NCBI RefSeq assembly: GCF_036324505.1
Contig: NC_086364.1
Span: 20,596,648 to 20,660,647, forward strand
Source of the DNA: Eleginops maclovinus
Taxonomy: Eukaryota; Chordata; Actinopteri; Perciformes; Eleginopidae
Direction of reading: 5' to 3'
DNA length: 64,000 nt
Both the position numbers and the translations under genes were made by a program. Below are positions 12,099 through 22,948 of this stretch, in pieces. Each line of letters begins with the position of its first letter. Positions within the stretch are counted from its first letter, which is position 1. A model generated the notes under the pieces. That model ran no database searches and was not told the origin of the DNA. It saw nothing but the letters and a program-made list of their open reading frames with translations.

Positions 12099-14335
12099 TG
12101 AACTCATTAAAACAAAACCCACGACGTATCAATGAGACGAATAGCAGAACTCCCTTCCCCGCAGAATTCAACACGGACTCCAACCACCAAGGGAATCTAA
12201 ATTTGCATCTTCGCCGACCTCCAGTCCATGTGTCGAGCTCCGGTTGTGTTTTACCGACGCGATGCCCGGGATACACACTGGCAGGCGGCGAGGCTTCGTG
12301 ATGGGAGCGGTGGCCGCAGGAAGGCCTGTGGAAGAGCGCCTGGCTCCTACACACTCGGAGAGGAAGATTGTGGACACTCCCGTTGTCAAACAAACATGGA
12401 AAATCTAATCTGTCTCGAGAAAAGTCAGGAAATCTGAGCAAAGTGGTACAAAAGAATCACTTTTTTTTTACAACTGCACAGCACTTATTCTTCTTAGTGG
12501 ACCAAAGCATGTCAGTTTAGAAGTCCTGTATTTAGAGTGGTGCACACTTTGCCGTCCCTCACATTTCCTCGTGGTGCACTCATGTTTGTGTCGTGTGTGT
12601 ACTTCCTTTTAAAAACGCCAGCTGAGGCCAAGACGATAGGATAGTGACAGAGGATAAAGAAGCAGGAGAAAGATTCAGGTACTTCCAGAGAGAGGAAGCA
12701 GAGAGGAGGAGAAAATGAGTGATTCAGTCACAGTTCTTCCACATCACCACAAAATCTCTTTGTGTATATAGTCGTCTCGCCAGTGTTTAAACACCATGGG
12801 AGACAGTATATTTTTTATCAGGGGGAAAAACATGCATGCCCTACAATTTTAAGCTACTGTGATGTGGTTCCCTTTTTCTACAGACCTCAGATCAGCTTCC
12901 AGAGACCTCACGCGAGAAGACAGATGAGTATAGCAAGAAGAGAGATTTATTTCTTGTATGTTACTTTTTAAGGCCTATGTTTGATGGTGTCCAGGGCCCT
13001 CACCAGTGGGAGGGGTATGCTCATGGGTAGGGAAGTTTATTTTACTTCACATTGCAGGTAGAGGGCGCTAGAGCCCCCGTGTGTCTGGTCATGGGGTAAA
13101 GACCTGGGCTGGATTTTATTTTTTTAAAGATTTAACCAGGCCCAAAGTCGACTGGTTCTAAACAAAACTTTGTAAATATAGTTCTTGATTTACTAAGAGT
13201 CTCTATAAGCCCAATATTATTCCATATGTTTGCCAAATGAGTGCTGTATTTATTCTGATGGTAATAATGCATCTGTTGATTTTGATGTATCACAACATGT
13301 CAGATAATTTCCTTTGAGGAACAATACTTCTATAATGAAACCATTGCAGGGAAATCAAAGAGTAAACTGTGCTTTTGGATGTTTAAACAGATTTATATAT
13401 AGTTTTGTTTTGTTTCTATATATATATTCATACAACATGTGTCTGAACACAGAGAAGACGCTCTTATTTACCTCATCCAACACTTCCTATTTTACATGAT
13501 ATAAAGTTTAGCAGGGTTGGAACCAGAAAGCACATAAAGCAGCTTATTTCCATTTGGCAGAACTCCGAGTGGATACGTGGGGTTATTTTTGCTGAGTTTC
13601 TAAATTATTAAATAGATTTCAGACTGTTATGGGACTCGATAGCTCAAATGTCTTTGGCTGATGCACATTTTGTGCTCGGTTTGGGTTGTGCTCATAATCG
13701 CCGTGATAATCTTGGAAAGAAAAAAAGATGTGGCAATAATACTCTGTTATGTAATGCTCGTTTTATTTCAGTGATGTATGTAAAAGTATTATGATGTACT
13801 GAATAGAAATGCCCCAAAGTCATTTGTGCTTCCAGTTTAGATCCTCTGTAGTCCGGGATCCTAATGCATGAAACCCAGTGACCTTGTCTTTGTTATTGCG
13901 CTGAATATTTCACACAAAGTGTACTTATGTCTGTAAACCATCACTGAAATCTCCATATGTTTTTAGATGGGTACGTTGATGGTCTATTGTACAGTTCTGT
14001 CAGAAGTTTGCAACGATCTCCTGTGTTTACGACTTGCATACTAGCGCCATCTATCCTCGTGCAGCCAGTGCTTGTCCTTGGGGCGAACATCAGCAGAAAT
14101 CATCTTTTGATCACTGTGTGGATTGTTTTCTATTAACTCAACATTGATTTATATCTAGATACACTGGGTCAGTTTGTGATTTTGTGACTTTTTCTTAGCA
14201 ACGTGTTTATGTTGCTTCGATTGCATTTTATACATCAGTGTCGTTGATGAATGCAAACGTTTAGTTACGTTTGTTAACTACCTTAAAAATGTTCTACAAC
14301 AGCAGCCAGGCTGACTATAGAGAGGTGCAGTGATG

Positions 14336-14857
14336 TACACTATATTGACAAAAGTATTGGGACACCTTCACATTACACCTACAGGAGCTTTTATGACATC
14401 CCATTCCAAATTCGTAGGCATTAATATGAAGTTGGTCCCCCTTTGCAGCTGTAACAGCTTCCACTCTTCTGGGAAGGCTTTCAGCAGGATGTTGGAGTGT
14501 GTCCTATTCATCCAGAAGAGCGTTTGTGAGGTCAGACAGTGATGTTGGACGAGAGGGCCTGACTCTCCGTTCTAGTTCATCCAAAAGGTGTTCAGTGGGG
14601 TTGAGGTCAGGGCTCTGTGTGGGCCAGTCCAGTTCTTCCACATCAAACTCATCCACCATGCCTTTATGCTTTGTGCATTGGGGCACAGTCCTGCTGGAAC
14701 AGAAAAGGGCCTTACCCAAACTGTTTCCACAAAGTTGGAAGCATAGAATAGTCCAGAATGATTTGGTAAGATGAAGCATTGAGATCCCCTTCACTGGAAC
14801 TACAGCTGAATTCAATGATTAAGAGGAGGGTCCCAATACTTTTGTTTATATAGTGTA
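14336..14857 (-). mobile_element. Degenerate Tc1-like transposon remnant
   Basis: Terminal inverted repeats: left 'tacactatattgacaaaagt' plus 'attgggacacc'; right end 'gggtcccaatacttttgttt' then 'atatagtgta'. On the minus strand at 14504-14815 an open stretch carries WPTQSPDLNPTEHLLDELER, the conserved Tc1 transposase C-terminal motif around the last catalytic acidic residue (SPDLNPTEH). About 520 bp against about 1.6 kb for a full element, so internally deleted and inactive. It lies inside the presumed tef 3' UTR. Confidence 0.85.
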
Positions 14858-14864
14858 TGTTTGA

Positions 14865-15300
14865 AGGCCGACCTGGAAGTTAACATTAGCATTGGATTTC
14901 AGAATGTTGCAGAAACAAAATCTGTAGCAAACACACGTTTATGATACTTACATGTTTGATTCAGCAAGAAAATCTCCAAATGTTAAAAATGCTTTTATGT
15001 TTTAAATGCAGTCGCTGTAAACACACAACAACATGGTTGCATGACTTTGAGTCACCACAGCTAAGCTAAAGGCGGCTGATCTTCAGTGTGGACATGTGTT
15101 AGCTACTGCTGTGCTTATGACACTTAGAAGCTCCAGACATTCACCAGTGGGGAATTTAGTGACTTTTAGAATACAATTCAAACGTGTTAAAAAGAAACAT
15201 TGAAGTTGAGACGAGGGAACTTTAGCAAAATGCTAACTCCAGGTTTTAGGCCTCATTCCTGCACCACTCTATAGCTACAGGCCAAGAGATTATTTTAAAA
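14865..15300. repeat. Interspersed repeat, related to blocks in aco2 intron 2
   Basis: Shared segments with 30840-31540 include 'gacctggaagtta', 'cgctaagctaaagg' (here 'cagctaagctaaaggcgg') and 'ctcattcctgcaccactc'. The order of segments is the same. No coding capacity, class unknown. Confidence 0.5.
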
Positions 15301-15934
15301 GACAGAAGTACAGATTCTTTAAGTACAGGATACGGCATGTAGCAACGTTTTGTTGTGCTACTAACTCTTAAAGCCTGCACATTTTTATTTAGCAGGCGTT
15401 CAAACCAGTAGGAAAGGAAGAAAGCAGCGGTTTAGATCTGCAGCTGTGTCGCTTCCTACAGATGGAAACAGTAATGGCGTCTTTAGTGATTTTCTTTGTG
15501 TCTGTTGGAGGGTTTGAATATAAACTCTATCCTCTCTTATACTGACAGATATATTTGTTGTGTTTCAAGTGTCTCTTGCCAAACGCGTAACATAATTGCA
15601 GCTGTAATACTTTACCTGCAGGTTGCACAGGTGTGAATTGTTGTTTTTGTGCGTCTAGTTGGCAAACATTAGCATCTATAAAGGTCTAAACTGCTGTTTT
15701 CTAGCCTGAAACTGTTGCTGCATCATAATAATGACCCAATGTCTTTGTTTGCTATTCAAAGTAGCTTTAAAACACCTGAAGAAATCATCCATTTATTTCT
15801 AAGCTGTTGTGATTTGCTTGATTTCCCCCCTTTTTTATATAAACATATGTTTTTGTTAAGTGTTTTTTTATTGTCCTAACCATGTATAGGATGCAGTACT
15901 ATGTCCTAACTGTATCTTGTATCATGCAATTGAA

Positions 15935-15940
15935 AATAAA
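15935..15940 (+). terminator. tef: Candidate polyadenylation signal of tef
   Basis: AATAAA on the plus strand, the best canonical signal before the convergent tob2 region. Assignment to tef is positional only. Confidence 0.4.
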
Positions 15941-16309
15941 TCGAGATTTAATGACACGTTGGCTCTTTTGCTTGACCTTGCCTGAGTCATCAGCCAGCTG
16001 CGGTAGATGTAGCGGTGCTAAGAGACAAAGAAACAAAAGAAAACAGAACTATGATGCACGGATCAAGACGTTTTCCCTAGTTTGTTTACCCTAACCTTGA
16101 TGCAAATGTTCAAAAACACAATCCCCCATGTTTTCCCTTCGACCAGTTGTTTATTTTACTGCCCCTCCATCGCCTCGGTCCTGCTGCTCATCAGTATTCC
16201 AGAGGAGTAGGAGATGTTGCGTAATGATCACATCGACACACTGGGGAGCAGCGTTGCGTAACAGCAGCTTCAAAGACCAGCAGGATGGGGGTGTGTGTGT
16301 GAGTGTGTG

Positions 16310-16565
16310 TGAGGAGGGAAGAAAAGCAAAAGGGAGAGGCGCTGGGAATAAGGGAGGGGTAGGGGGACAAAGGGAAGAAAGGATCAGGTGTTTGGAAAGG
16401 ATGGAGAAGAAGGAGAGGGAGGGAGAATGGGAGAGGGGTGCAAACAAGATGGACATAGAAAGATGGAGAACAGGGATGCAGCTAAAAACATGTGATCCAA
16501 GGGAGGGAGGGAGGGATGCAGTGCGTGGGCAAGGGAGACGTGGAGGAGAGCCAAGGAGGAGCCCA
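16310..16565. repeat. Polypurine (G/A-rich) tract
   Basis: About 250 bp are almost entirely A and G on the plus strand, with words such as 'gggagaggcgctgggaataa' and 'gggagggagggaggg'. No gene. Open reading frames on both strands here are products of biased composition. Confidence 0.7.
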
Positions 16566-17090
16566 GCCATGCATGTTAATGTCACACCACTGCATGTTAC
16601 TATAGAGAGCAGTGTGTTCACAGAGAGCACTTGATGATGAAATCTAATGTAATATCTGCTGGGATGCGTCCAGCTGAGGTGGGTGGGGAGCAATCTGGCT
16701 CCTCACCATTTGAGAATTTTAGCTTTGCTTTGAATTATTGATCAAACATCACTTGAGTTTGTTTACTGCCACAAACCTAAGACTGAGGATTTTCACAGGA
16801 GCACAGGGGATCTACCTCTCATAAGCTTTGATCCGCAATATTTTCAATATGAAATGACACAGAAGTGAGCAGCGGTGGAAGGTAATGAAGTACATTTGCT
16901 AAAAAATATTTAATTTGAGGTAATTTTACTAAGCATTTCCATTTTATGCTATTTTATGCTTCTACTCCACTCCTGCAAAGTCAAAATTAAACTTTTTACT
17001 CCACTACTATTTTTTATACAGGTTTAGTTACTTTACAAATTCAGATTGAGAGATACCTTAAAATATAAGTAGACTAATAATAAAAAAGAA

Positions 17091-17678
17091 AAACTGACTC
17101 CGTTTGACTCCTTTGTTTACTTCTGTAACATAATGACATCACTATGTTGCACTTCGACTGGTTTCGATTGCTCCAACACATTGCACGTGATAGGCTAAGG
17201 GGCGGGACATCTCTTCTCGGTTTAACCAATCACAACAGAGCCGACTAGCTAACCAATCAGAGCAGACTGGGCTCTGGTTTCAGACAGAGGGTGACAGGAG
17301 GAGCTGCAGCACAGGCAGGATGAGAAACATAAAGAGCTTTTTGAACATTAAAGCATGGAGACATGTCCCAGGAGAGACACTACATACTGATATACAATCT
17401 GGAAATAAGCAGAATATGTCCTCTTTAGGTGAAACATCTGAATAAACTTACAGAAACAGTTTTAATGTCTAAGATAAGTTGAGATGTTGAGTCCTTTTCC
17501 CGAGCTTTACTCTCTGTAAGCAATATCTCTGCAATGACGGCCACATGCAAACTTGTTTCATCAAAGCTCCAAACAGTCTGACCTACTTTCACTGCAGACA
17601 AATGAAACAAACATCTAGGGGCCACGCAGTCGTCACATGAAACACAGCTCGTCATTTCCGATTGTACAACAAACACCT

Positions 17679-17734
<56 letters not shown>

Positions 17735-17880
17735 CTATACTGACAGTGACCAGCGGTTAGAGAGCAGATCACTGATAAACAAGCAGCGCTGTGGCCTTCA
17801 CTGACCTCCAAACTGTCCCAGGAGAGACACTAAGTACAAATAAGACTCTGAAAATGAGCAGAATCCTCCTGAAGATCTTT
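17091..17880 (-). repeat. Interspersed repeat family R1, copy C (long form)
   Basis: Contains all R1 words (for example 'cagagcagactgggctctgg') plus an extra block (17425-17815). That block is almost identical to 45340-45706 in copy E, including a shared GT/CA microsatellite at the same place. The open stretch in the extra block on the minus strand ends at the same stop in both copies. Confidence 0.75.
17684..17732. repeat. (GT)n microsatellite
   Basis: Uninterrupted GT dinucleotides, about 24 units, inside R1 copy C. Confidence 0.95.
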
Positions 17881-17999
17881 AATTATGAAATGGGTAAACC
17901 TATACTTTTGGTACTTATTTGGGCAGTACTTTTTGTAATTTTTACCATTTAGTATTGCTACTCAAGTATAAAATCCAAGTAATTCTTCCACCACTGGCA

Positions 18000-20900
18000 A
18001 TAAGAGGGATGCATCTATGACCCATCTGAAAATGCAACACTATTTCTCCATCACAACAATGAGGATGACACAATTATCTTATATTCCATGCTTATTTTTT
18101 TTGCCAATCTGTTTTTTTTATTACAAACTTAAAAAAGAATCTGATACAATAAGAAACTGCAGTAGTAACTCCCCATTCCCGGGGGTGGGGGCAGCACAGA
18201 AAACAGGTCATTGCATTTCAGTAGTGAAAGATTCATTACATCTACAGGGTGTACAGATCAGATACAAAATAGGAAAAAAATAATAAAATACAGGCAGGAA
18301 AGAAAGCACTATATTTATACATCTGAACCTTTAATTATATTTATTTGTACTCTTAAATGTTAATTTTTTTTACATAGAAAATAAACTTCTTTTATGACAA
18401 TGAAATATTCCAAAGTGCAAAATAAAACGCACACATCGATATAAGCAGAAAGGACATCAGAATACAAAATTCTTGTTTGTTTTTCCTCCTTCATAACGCC
18501 CAACCCTGGTTGTTGGATGGCCTGCGTTTGGAGTGTGTTTGTACTCTTTTACAGTAATCGTCACATCCTCAGAGGAGCCCGATTCGTATACAGAGGAAAT
18601 TTCAATAAAACCTCGTTTGATAATCTCACAAATAAGAAGAAGAAAAAAAAAAAGGGTCACTTAGACATTTTGAACATGCACGTGACTCCACTTTTAAAAA
18701 CACAAATGTTTCCTCGTTTATTTTCCGCAGGCCAATCTCAACCAGGGTCGACTGAACAACAGGTCACATTCACAGCACATTCATTTCCTTCTTCCTTTCC
18801 GTAACACTGTCTTCTCATTGAGACGATATACTGATTTTTTGTATTTTTTCTCCCGGGTGCAGAGAGGTAGAAACCCCTTAAATCCTTCAGGGTAATTTAA
18901 ACTATGGCGTTACATTGCACTGGAGAAGGGCGCGCATCTGTGTGAGCAAAGACAGTCTGGGATATGGCTATAGTATCAGGACCAACGGACCAGGATCATA
19001 GAGGGAAGGGAAAAAGATTAAGTACGTTGGAATGTGATGGGATATATAACAGGACATTGTGTTCTAATAAATCTCAACTTGGTTAAGGGGCAGAACAAAA
19101 TAAAAAAAATCTAGGAAATCTCTAGGGGGGGGGGGGAATGGTTTAGTGACCCTAATTATTTAGAAAATTCATAATGGAAATTGCACTCAAAAACAATCTA
19201 AAGTATGGATTGTTTTTAATGTAATGCAGTGTTCGTGGGGAGTAGTGTCTGAATAAAGTGGGGAAAAATAAGTGGGTTGTTTTTCCTCAGAGGAGAAATA
19301 CAAATATGATGGGATTTCAGGCAAAAGAAAAGAGGAAATTGACTTTGCATGTGAAAATAAATGTAAAATGTGGATTGTTTTGGTTTAAATGCATGTCTAT
19401 GGGTGGGTGAGTGGATGTGCTTGAATAAAGCAGGGAAAAATAAATGGATAAGTTTGCTCTGAGGATAACAGATAAGCAGGGTAACTCTAAATATGGAAGG
19501 AATTGACAAAAAAACTGAAATGTGTAATTTTTGGTTTAAATGCACTGCCTGTGGGGAGTAGTGTTGTCAGACTGCCCTGGGAGCACACAGTCAAAATGAA
19601 ATCAGCCATCTTTCCACAAACCCACTGTAAACATTCACATCTGAAACTTCAAATCTGACTTGAAGAATGAATACATTTACCCGTCTTATTAGACAAATGC
19701 CAAAAAGGTACAAGGTACAATACACATTCAATACTTTATTCTATACATCTTTATTTTTGTCTCGTTTGCATATATTCACGTTATTTTCTGAAAAAATAAC
19801 CTCGGCATGTAAGAAACTAAACAAATAAATCTGAACGTAAGAACTTTGTATATATACATATTTTTCCTGGACTTGTCTTTTCTTTACTCGTACAAATGTC
19901 AGTGATCATATTTGCAAAAAAAACCCAAAATATTTAGAAATAAATTACAAAAACAAAAGAATTATATAAATGCATCTTTTCCCGAACAATCATAATCACA
20001 TTTATAGACCTCCCCCCATTCCCTTGAAAAGACAGTAAAATCTTGCATGCAAATGACAAGCGGTCACGTTGCAAGGGTCCTCTTTAATAATGGGTTTCTG
20101 AAAACATTCAAATAAACAGACTACCAGCATCTCCTCACCAGCGTGATGCGTCTACAAATCAAGCTCCTGTTCGAATCTCTAAAGCATTTCATGGAGGGTA
20201 AAGGAATGATGTAGCCACACACAGCCTCAGAAATAAAGTGCTGCTCATCTGAGAGCTACCCCTCCCTGCAGAGACTAACCAACAATCACGTGGACCCGGC
20301 TGGTAAACAAACCATTGTCAGAGACAGGACTCAAAACCTAACCGATAAAGAGACAGAAAAAGCCGCAGACCAATTGAGGATCCCTCATCTGTATGAATCT
20401 TTTGTCAGCAACCAGAGGAGAAGAGGAGAATTTCAAGAGGAGGGAGAGAATAGTTGGCTTCAATAGCATTTAAGCTCACCACAAACGTGTTCTGGGTTTT
20501 AAAGCTCTCCAAGCCAATACAGCCTGGATGCCACCGAGGCGAAAGAAGCCTCTAGCAGCTTCTGCTTTCCCTTTCATTTCCTCTTCTTCATGCTGAGGAA
20601 AACCTCTCCTTCAAAGTCATGCTAAGCCATTTATCACAATGCCTGCTGCATCCCTTTTCACCTTCACACACTACCGCCTGTGTGTGTGTGTGCACGTATG
20701 AAAGCATGAATTAGCTCCCAGTGTGTTTAATTGAGGTATCAGCGCAGGGTTTATAGTTTTAAAATGCAAACTCGTGTCACCAAGGTTTCCCTGACCTTCC
20801 TGGCTGCAGTATCCCCCCGACAGATGCAATACATTCCCCTACGTCGCTCCCTTTACTCCCCCAAGCTGCCTTTTCTGCTCCCTCCACTGCTCTCGCTTCA

Positions 20901-21536
20901 TTTACGCCCGTGTCATGTACACTCATCCCAGCTGACGACACACTGCTCCCAATATACGCCCGGCGAGTCGAAAGGGCCCACCACCGTACAAACAATGGGA
21001 CACACACGCACACACACACACACACAAAACCCCCCCCACCCACTTCTCTGTATTTGTGGCAAGTAGGGCAGAGCAGATTGCAGAGCAAAGTGCTGAGCTC
21101 TACACAGCCGTCGTTCCCTGCAGGACTTGGCGAGGTGCTTCTTTCACAGCATGACAGTGCAGTGCAAAAATGGAGCTACACTAGAACCGGGTCCATTAAA
21201 CCAAGAAAAAAACAAACACAACAACAAGTCCTTAACATTCAATGCAAAATCATGAACATAAAAGCGATTGGCAAGGACTCAAATGTAGAAAGGAACCCAC
21301 CCTCCACACCACTCCGGTCATCAAAGCAACAAATGAAAAGGTACGGCGAGATTGGAGGTAACAAAAACGGCATTAGTTATTCAGTGGAAATGGTACTTTT
21401 AAATCCTCGTAGTAAAACAAATTCTCATCTCGTATTAGTATCAGAACAATTTGTTAGAAAAAAGTAACAATATCTGGAGTGTAATTTTTTAAACCCACCT
21501 CGGGACAACATTTCTTTCTCGGTACAAATGAAGGCT
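18000..21536 (-). other. tob2: Probable tob2 3' UTR and 3' flank
   Basis: No exon of another gene is visible. Minus-strand AATAAA signals (TTTATT on plus) occur at about 19736 and 19750 and near 18340, so a 1.8-3.2 kb 3' UTR is plausible; human TOB2 also has a long one. It includes a diverged tandem repeat (19204-19560) and a CA repeat (about 20999-21026). Confidence 0.4.
19204..19560. repeat. Diverged tandem repeat, period about 150-167 bp
   Basis: Units start near 19204, 19370 and 19521 with 'atggattgtttttaatg', 'tggattgttttggtttaaat' and 'tgtaatttttggtttaaatg'. Each continues to a 'gtggggagtagtg'- or 'gggtgggtgagtgg'-like segment and 'tgaataaag.ggggaaaaata'. About 2.5 units. Confidence 0.6.
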
Positions 21537-22947
21537 TTAGTTGGCCAGCACGACCGGCTGGAAGGACTGGCTGGGGTATTGCAGGTTGTAGCTTCCTAGC
21601 CCCTCCACGAACGGCGGCTTCTCCATGTAGGGGATTCCCCCGTTGCTCCCGATGATGCCCACGCTGGGGGCTGGGGGAGGGCTGGAGAAGGGGTCAAAGG
21701 ACGGGTTGGTGTGGGGCGCATGGAACGGGCTGGCGTGAGGCTGCATGGGCTGGGAGTCGGTTTCGAAGTAAAGGGCGCCCGGCGATCCTGGGTAGACGAA
21801 CTCTTTGGCATTGGGGGAGAGCTGGCTGGCGATGGGAGCTCCTCCGAGGGAGTGCAAGGACAGCGACAGGGGCTTGTGCTTGAGCAGGTCCGGCGCCAAG
21901 ATGGCGGTGGGGGAGCGAGTAAGCATCCTCTGGGTGGGCGGGATGACGGCGCCGGAGCTGGCCGTCGACCCGGCCCCACTGCACTTCTTCATCTTGGTCG
22001 AGCCAAATTTGGTGGCAGCGAAGCTGGCGGTGGTAAAGGTGATGGGCTGAGGGCGGGCGGCAGGGATGGCGGAGGGCGGCTGCTGAGCGGAGAGGTAGGG
22101 CAGCCCGCCGCTGGGAGGAGAAGGGGTGGAGGTATTGGAGGAGTGGGCGGCGGGGTCGGTGGGCGTGCTGGAGCTAGGGTAGCTGAAGAGGGCGTTGGAC
22201 ATCGGTGTGGGGGAGCTGGAGAGCGACGGCATGAGGGAGGGGGATGCCTGGCTCCCAATCGGCACGAACACCTGAGCGTCCGGGTTGAACCCCAAACTCT
22301 TGGCCTCCTCCGCCTCTGCGTCTCCTTTAAGAAATCAGAAACAGGTTTACACATACGAGGGATTTGCCTCGGTTAAGATACTATATTGAGCCCAATTTGG
22401 GAGTTTATTTTGTCACAGGAGTAGATAAGACAAGTTAGAAGTAGATCAAATACCAATACAAATGTAAAATAATAAAGATATACACATCAGCAGTAGAAGA
22501 AGAAAAAAAACACAATATGAAAACCAATATGATATAAATGCGTTTACCCTCTCTGATCGGCCCCTCAGGCCTCTCGCTGTCACACCCGAGCCCAGGAGGG
22601 TCCTCCAGGTAGAGAACCTTCACCGCCCCCTTTTCTCCGATCTGGTAGGAAACCTCGTACGGGTCGATCCACACGCTGAGCTCTGCAGGAACATTTGCAC
22701 GAACCTCCTCGGTGTCCAGTCCACTCCTCTTGGCGGCTAACTCCACCACGGGGTCTGTCGGGGCTCCGAGGTGAATACAGCGAAAAGCAGAACCTCTAAG
22801 AGGGGCTTCGGGGTACCAGTGACCCTCGAACCGAGACATCAGTATCCTCTCCAGCTCCTCGCCGAACAGGTCCGCCCGGCGTCGAGGCAATTTGTTGTAC
22901 AAGTAGGACACGATGAAGTTGAGGGCGACCTTCACCTCGAGATGCAT
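21537..22947 (-). CDS. tob2: Tob2, BTG/Tob antiproliferative protein
   Basis: Two coding exons on the minus strand: 22548-22947 and 21537-22324, joined in phase 1 (donor GTAAAC, acceptor AAAG). They encode 395 residues, longer than human TOB2 (344). Residues 1-~115 are the BTG/APRO domain (starts [20 protein letters not shown]; contains GHWYPE and [17 protein letters not shown]), which binds the CAF1/CNOT7 deadenylase. Two PAM2 motifs for PABP binding are visible: [11 protein letters not shown] (~146-156) and [11 protein letters not shown] (~302-312). The family recruits deadenylase to poly(A)-bound PABP and restrains proliferation. ATG 22947 is chosen because it matches the family start, with a splice acceptor (tgcag) two bases upstream at 22950, so upstream in-frame codons are intronic. 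Synteny with tef and aco2 favours tob2 over tob1. The intron inside the coding region is unusual for TOB genes. Confidence 0.92.
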
Positions 22948-22948
22948 G

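Larger units (their letters stand above)
12099..15940 (+). other. tef: Probable long tef 3' UTR
   Basis: No other gene is visible after the tef stop. A canonical AATAAA at 15935-15940 is the best candidate end, giving a 3.8 kb 3' UTR; earlier use is possible. The stretch includes a perfect D-box-like GTTATGTAAT (13746-13755), a Tc1-like remnant (14336-14857) and a repeat block (14865-15300). The extent is inferred. Confidence 0.4.
16870..17996. mobile_element. hAT-like MITE split by a nested R1 element
   Basis: Left end 'cagcggtggaaggtaatgaa' and right end 'aagtaattcttccaccactg' form inverted termini of a CAGTGGTGGAAG type. The interior near each end has 'tttactccact' and 'ctcaagta' words seen also at 41215-41700, 28460-28610 and 46250-46352. 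Repeat copy C (17091-17880) sits between, so insertion of one element in another is inferred. Target duplication is only partly matched. Confidence 0.5.

Noticed and set aside
11968..12441. 157-codon minus-strand open frame over the tef bZIP exon
   Set aside because: Shadow of the real plus-strand exon with its conserved bZIP.
16128..16693. Open reading frames of 168 and 180 codons on opposite strands
   Set aside because: They come from the polypurine tract, have biased composition and match no family.
20910..21467. 185-codon plus-strand open frame
   Set aside because: Runs through a CA repeat, resembles no protein and is antisense to the tob2 3' UTR.
21711..22376. 221-codon plus-strand open frame
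   Set aside because: Antisense shadow of the GC-rich tob2 coding exon; Gly/Arg-rich without domains.
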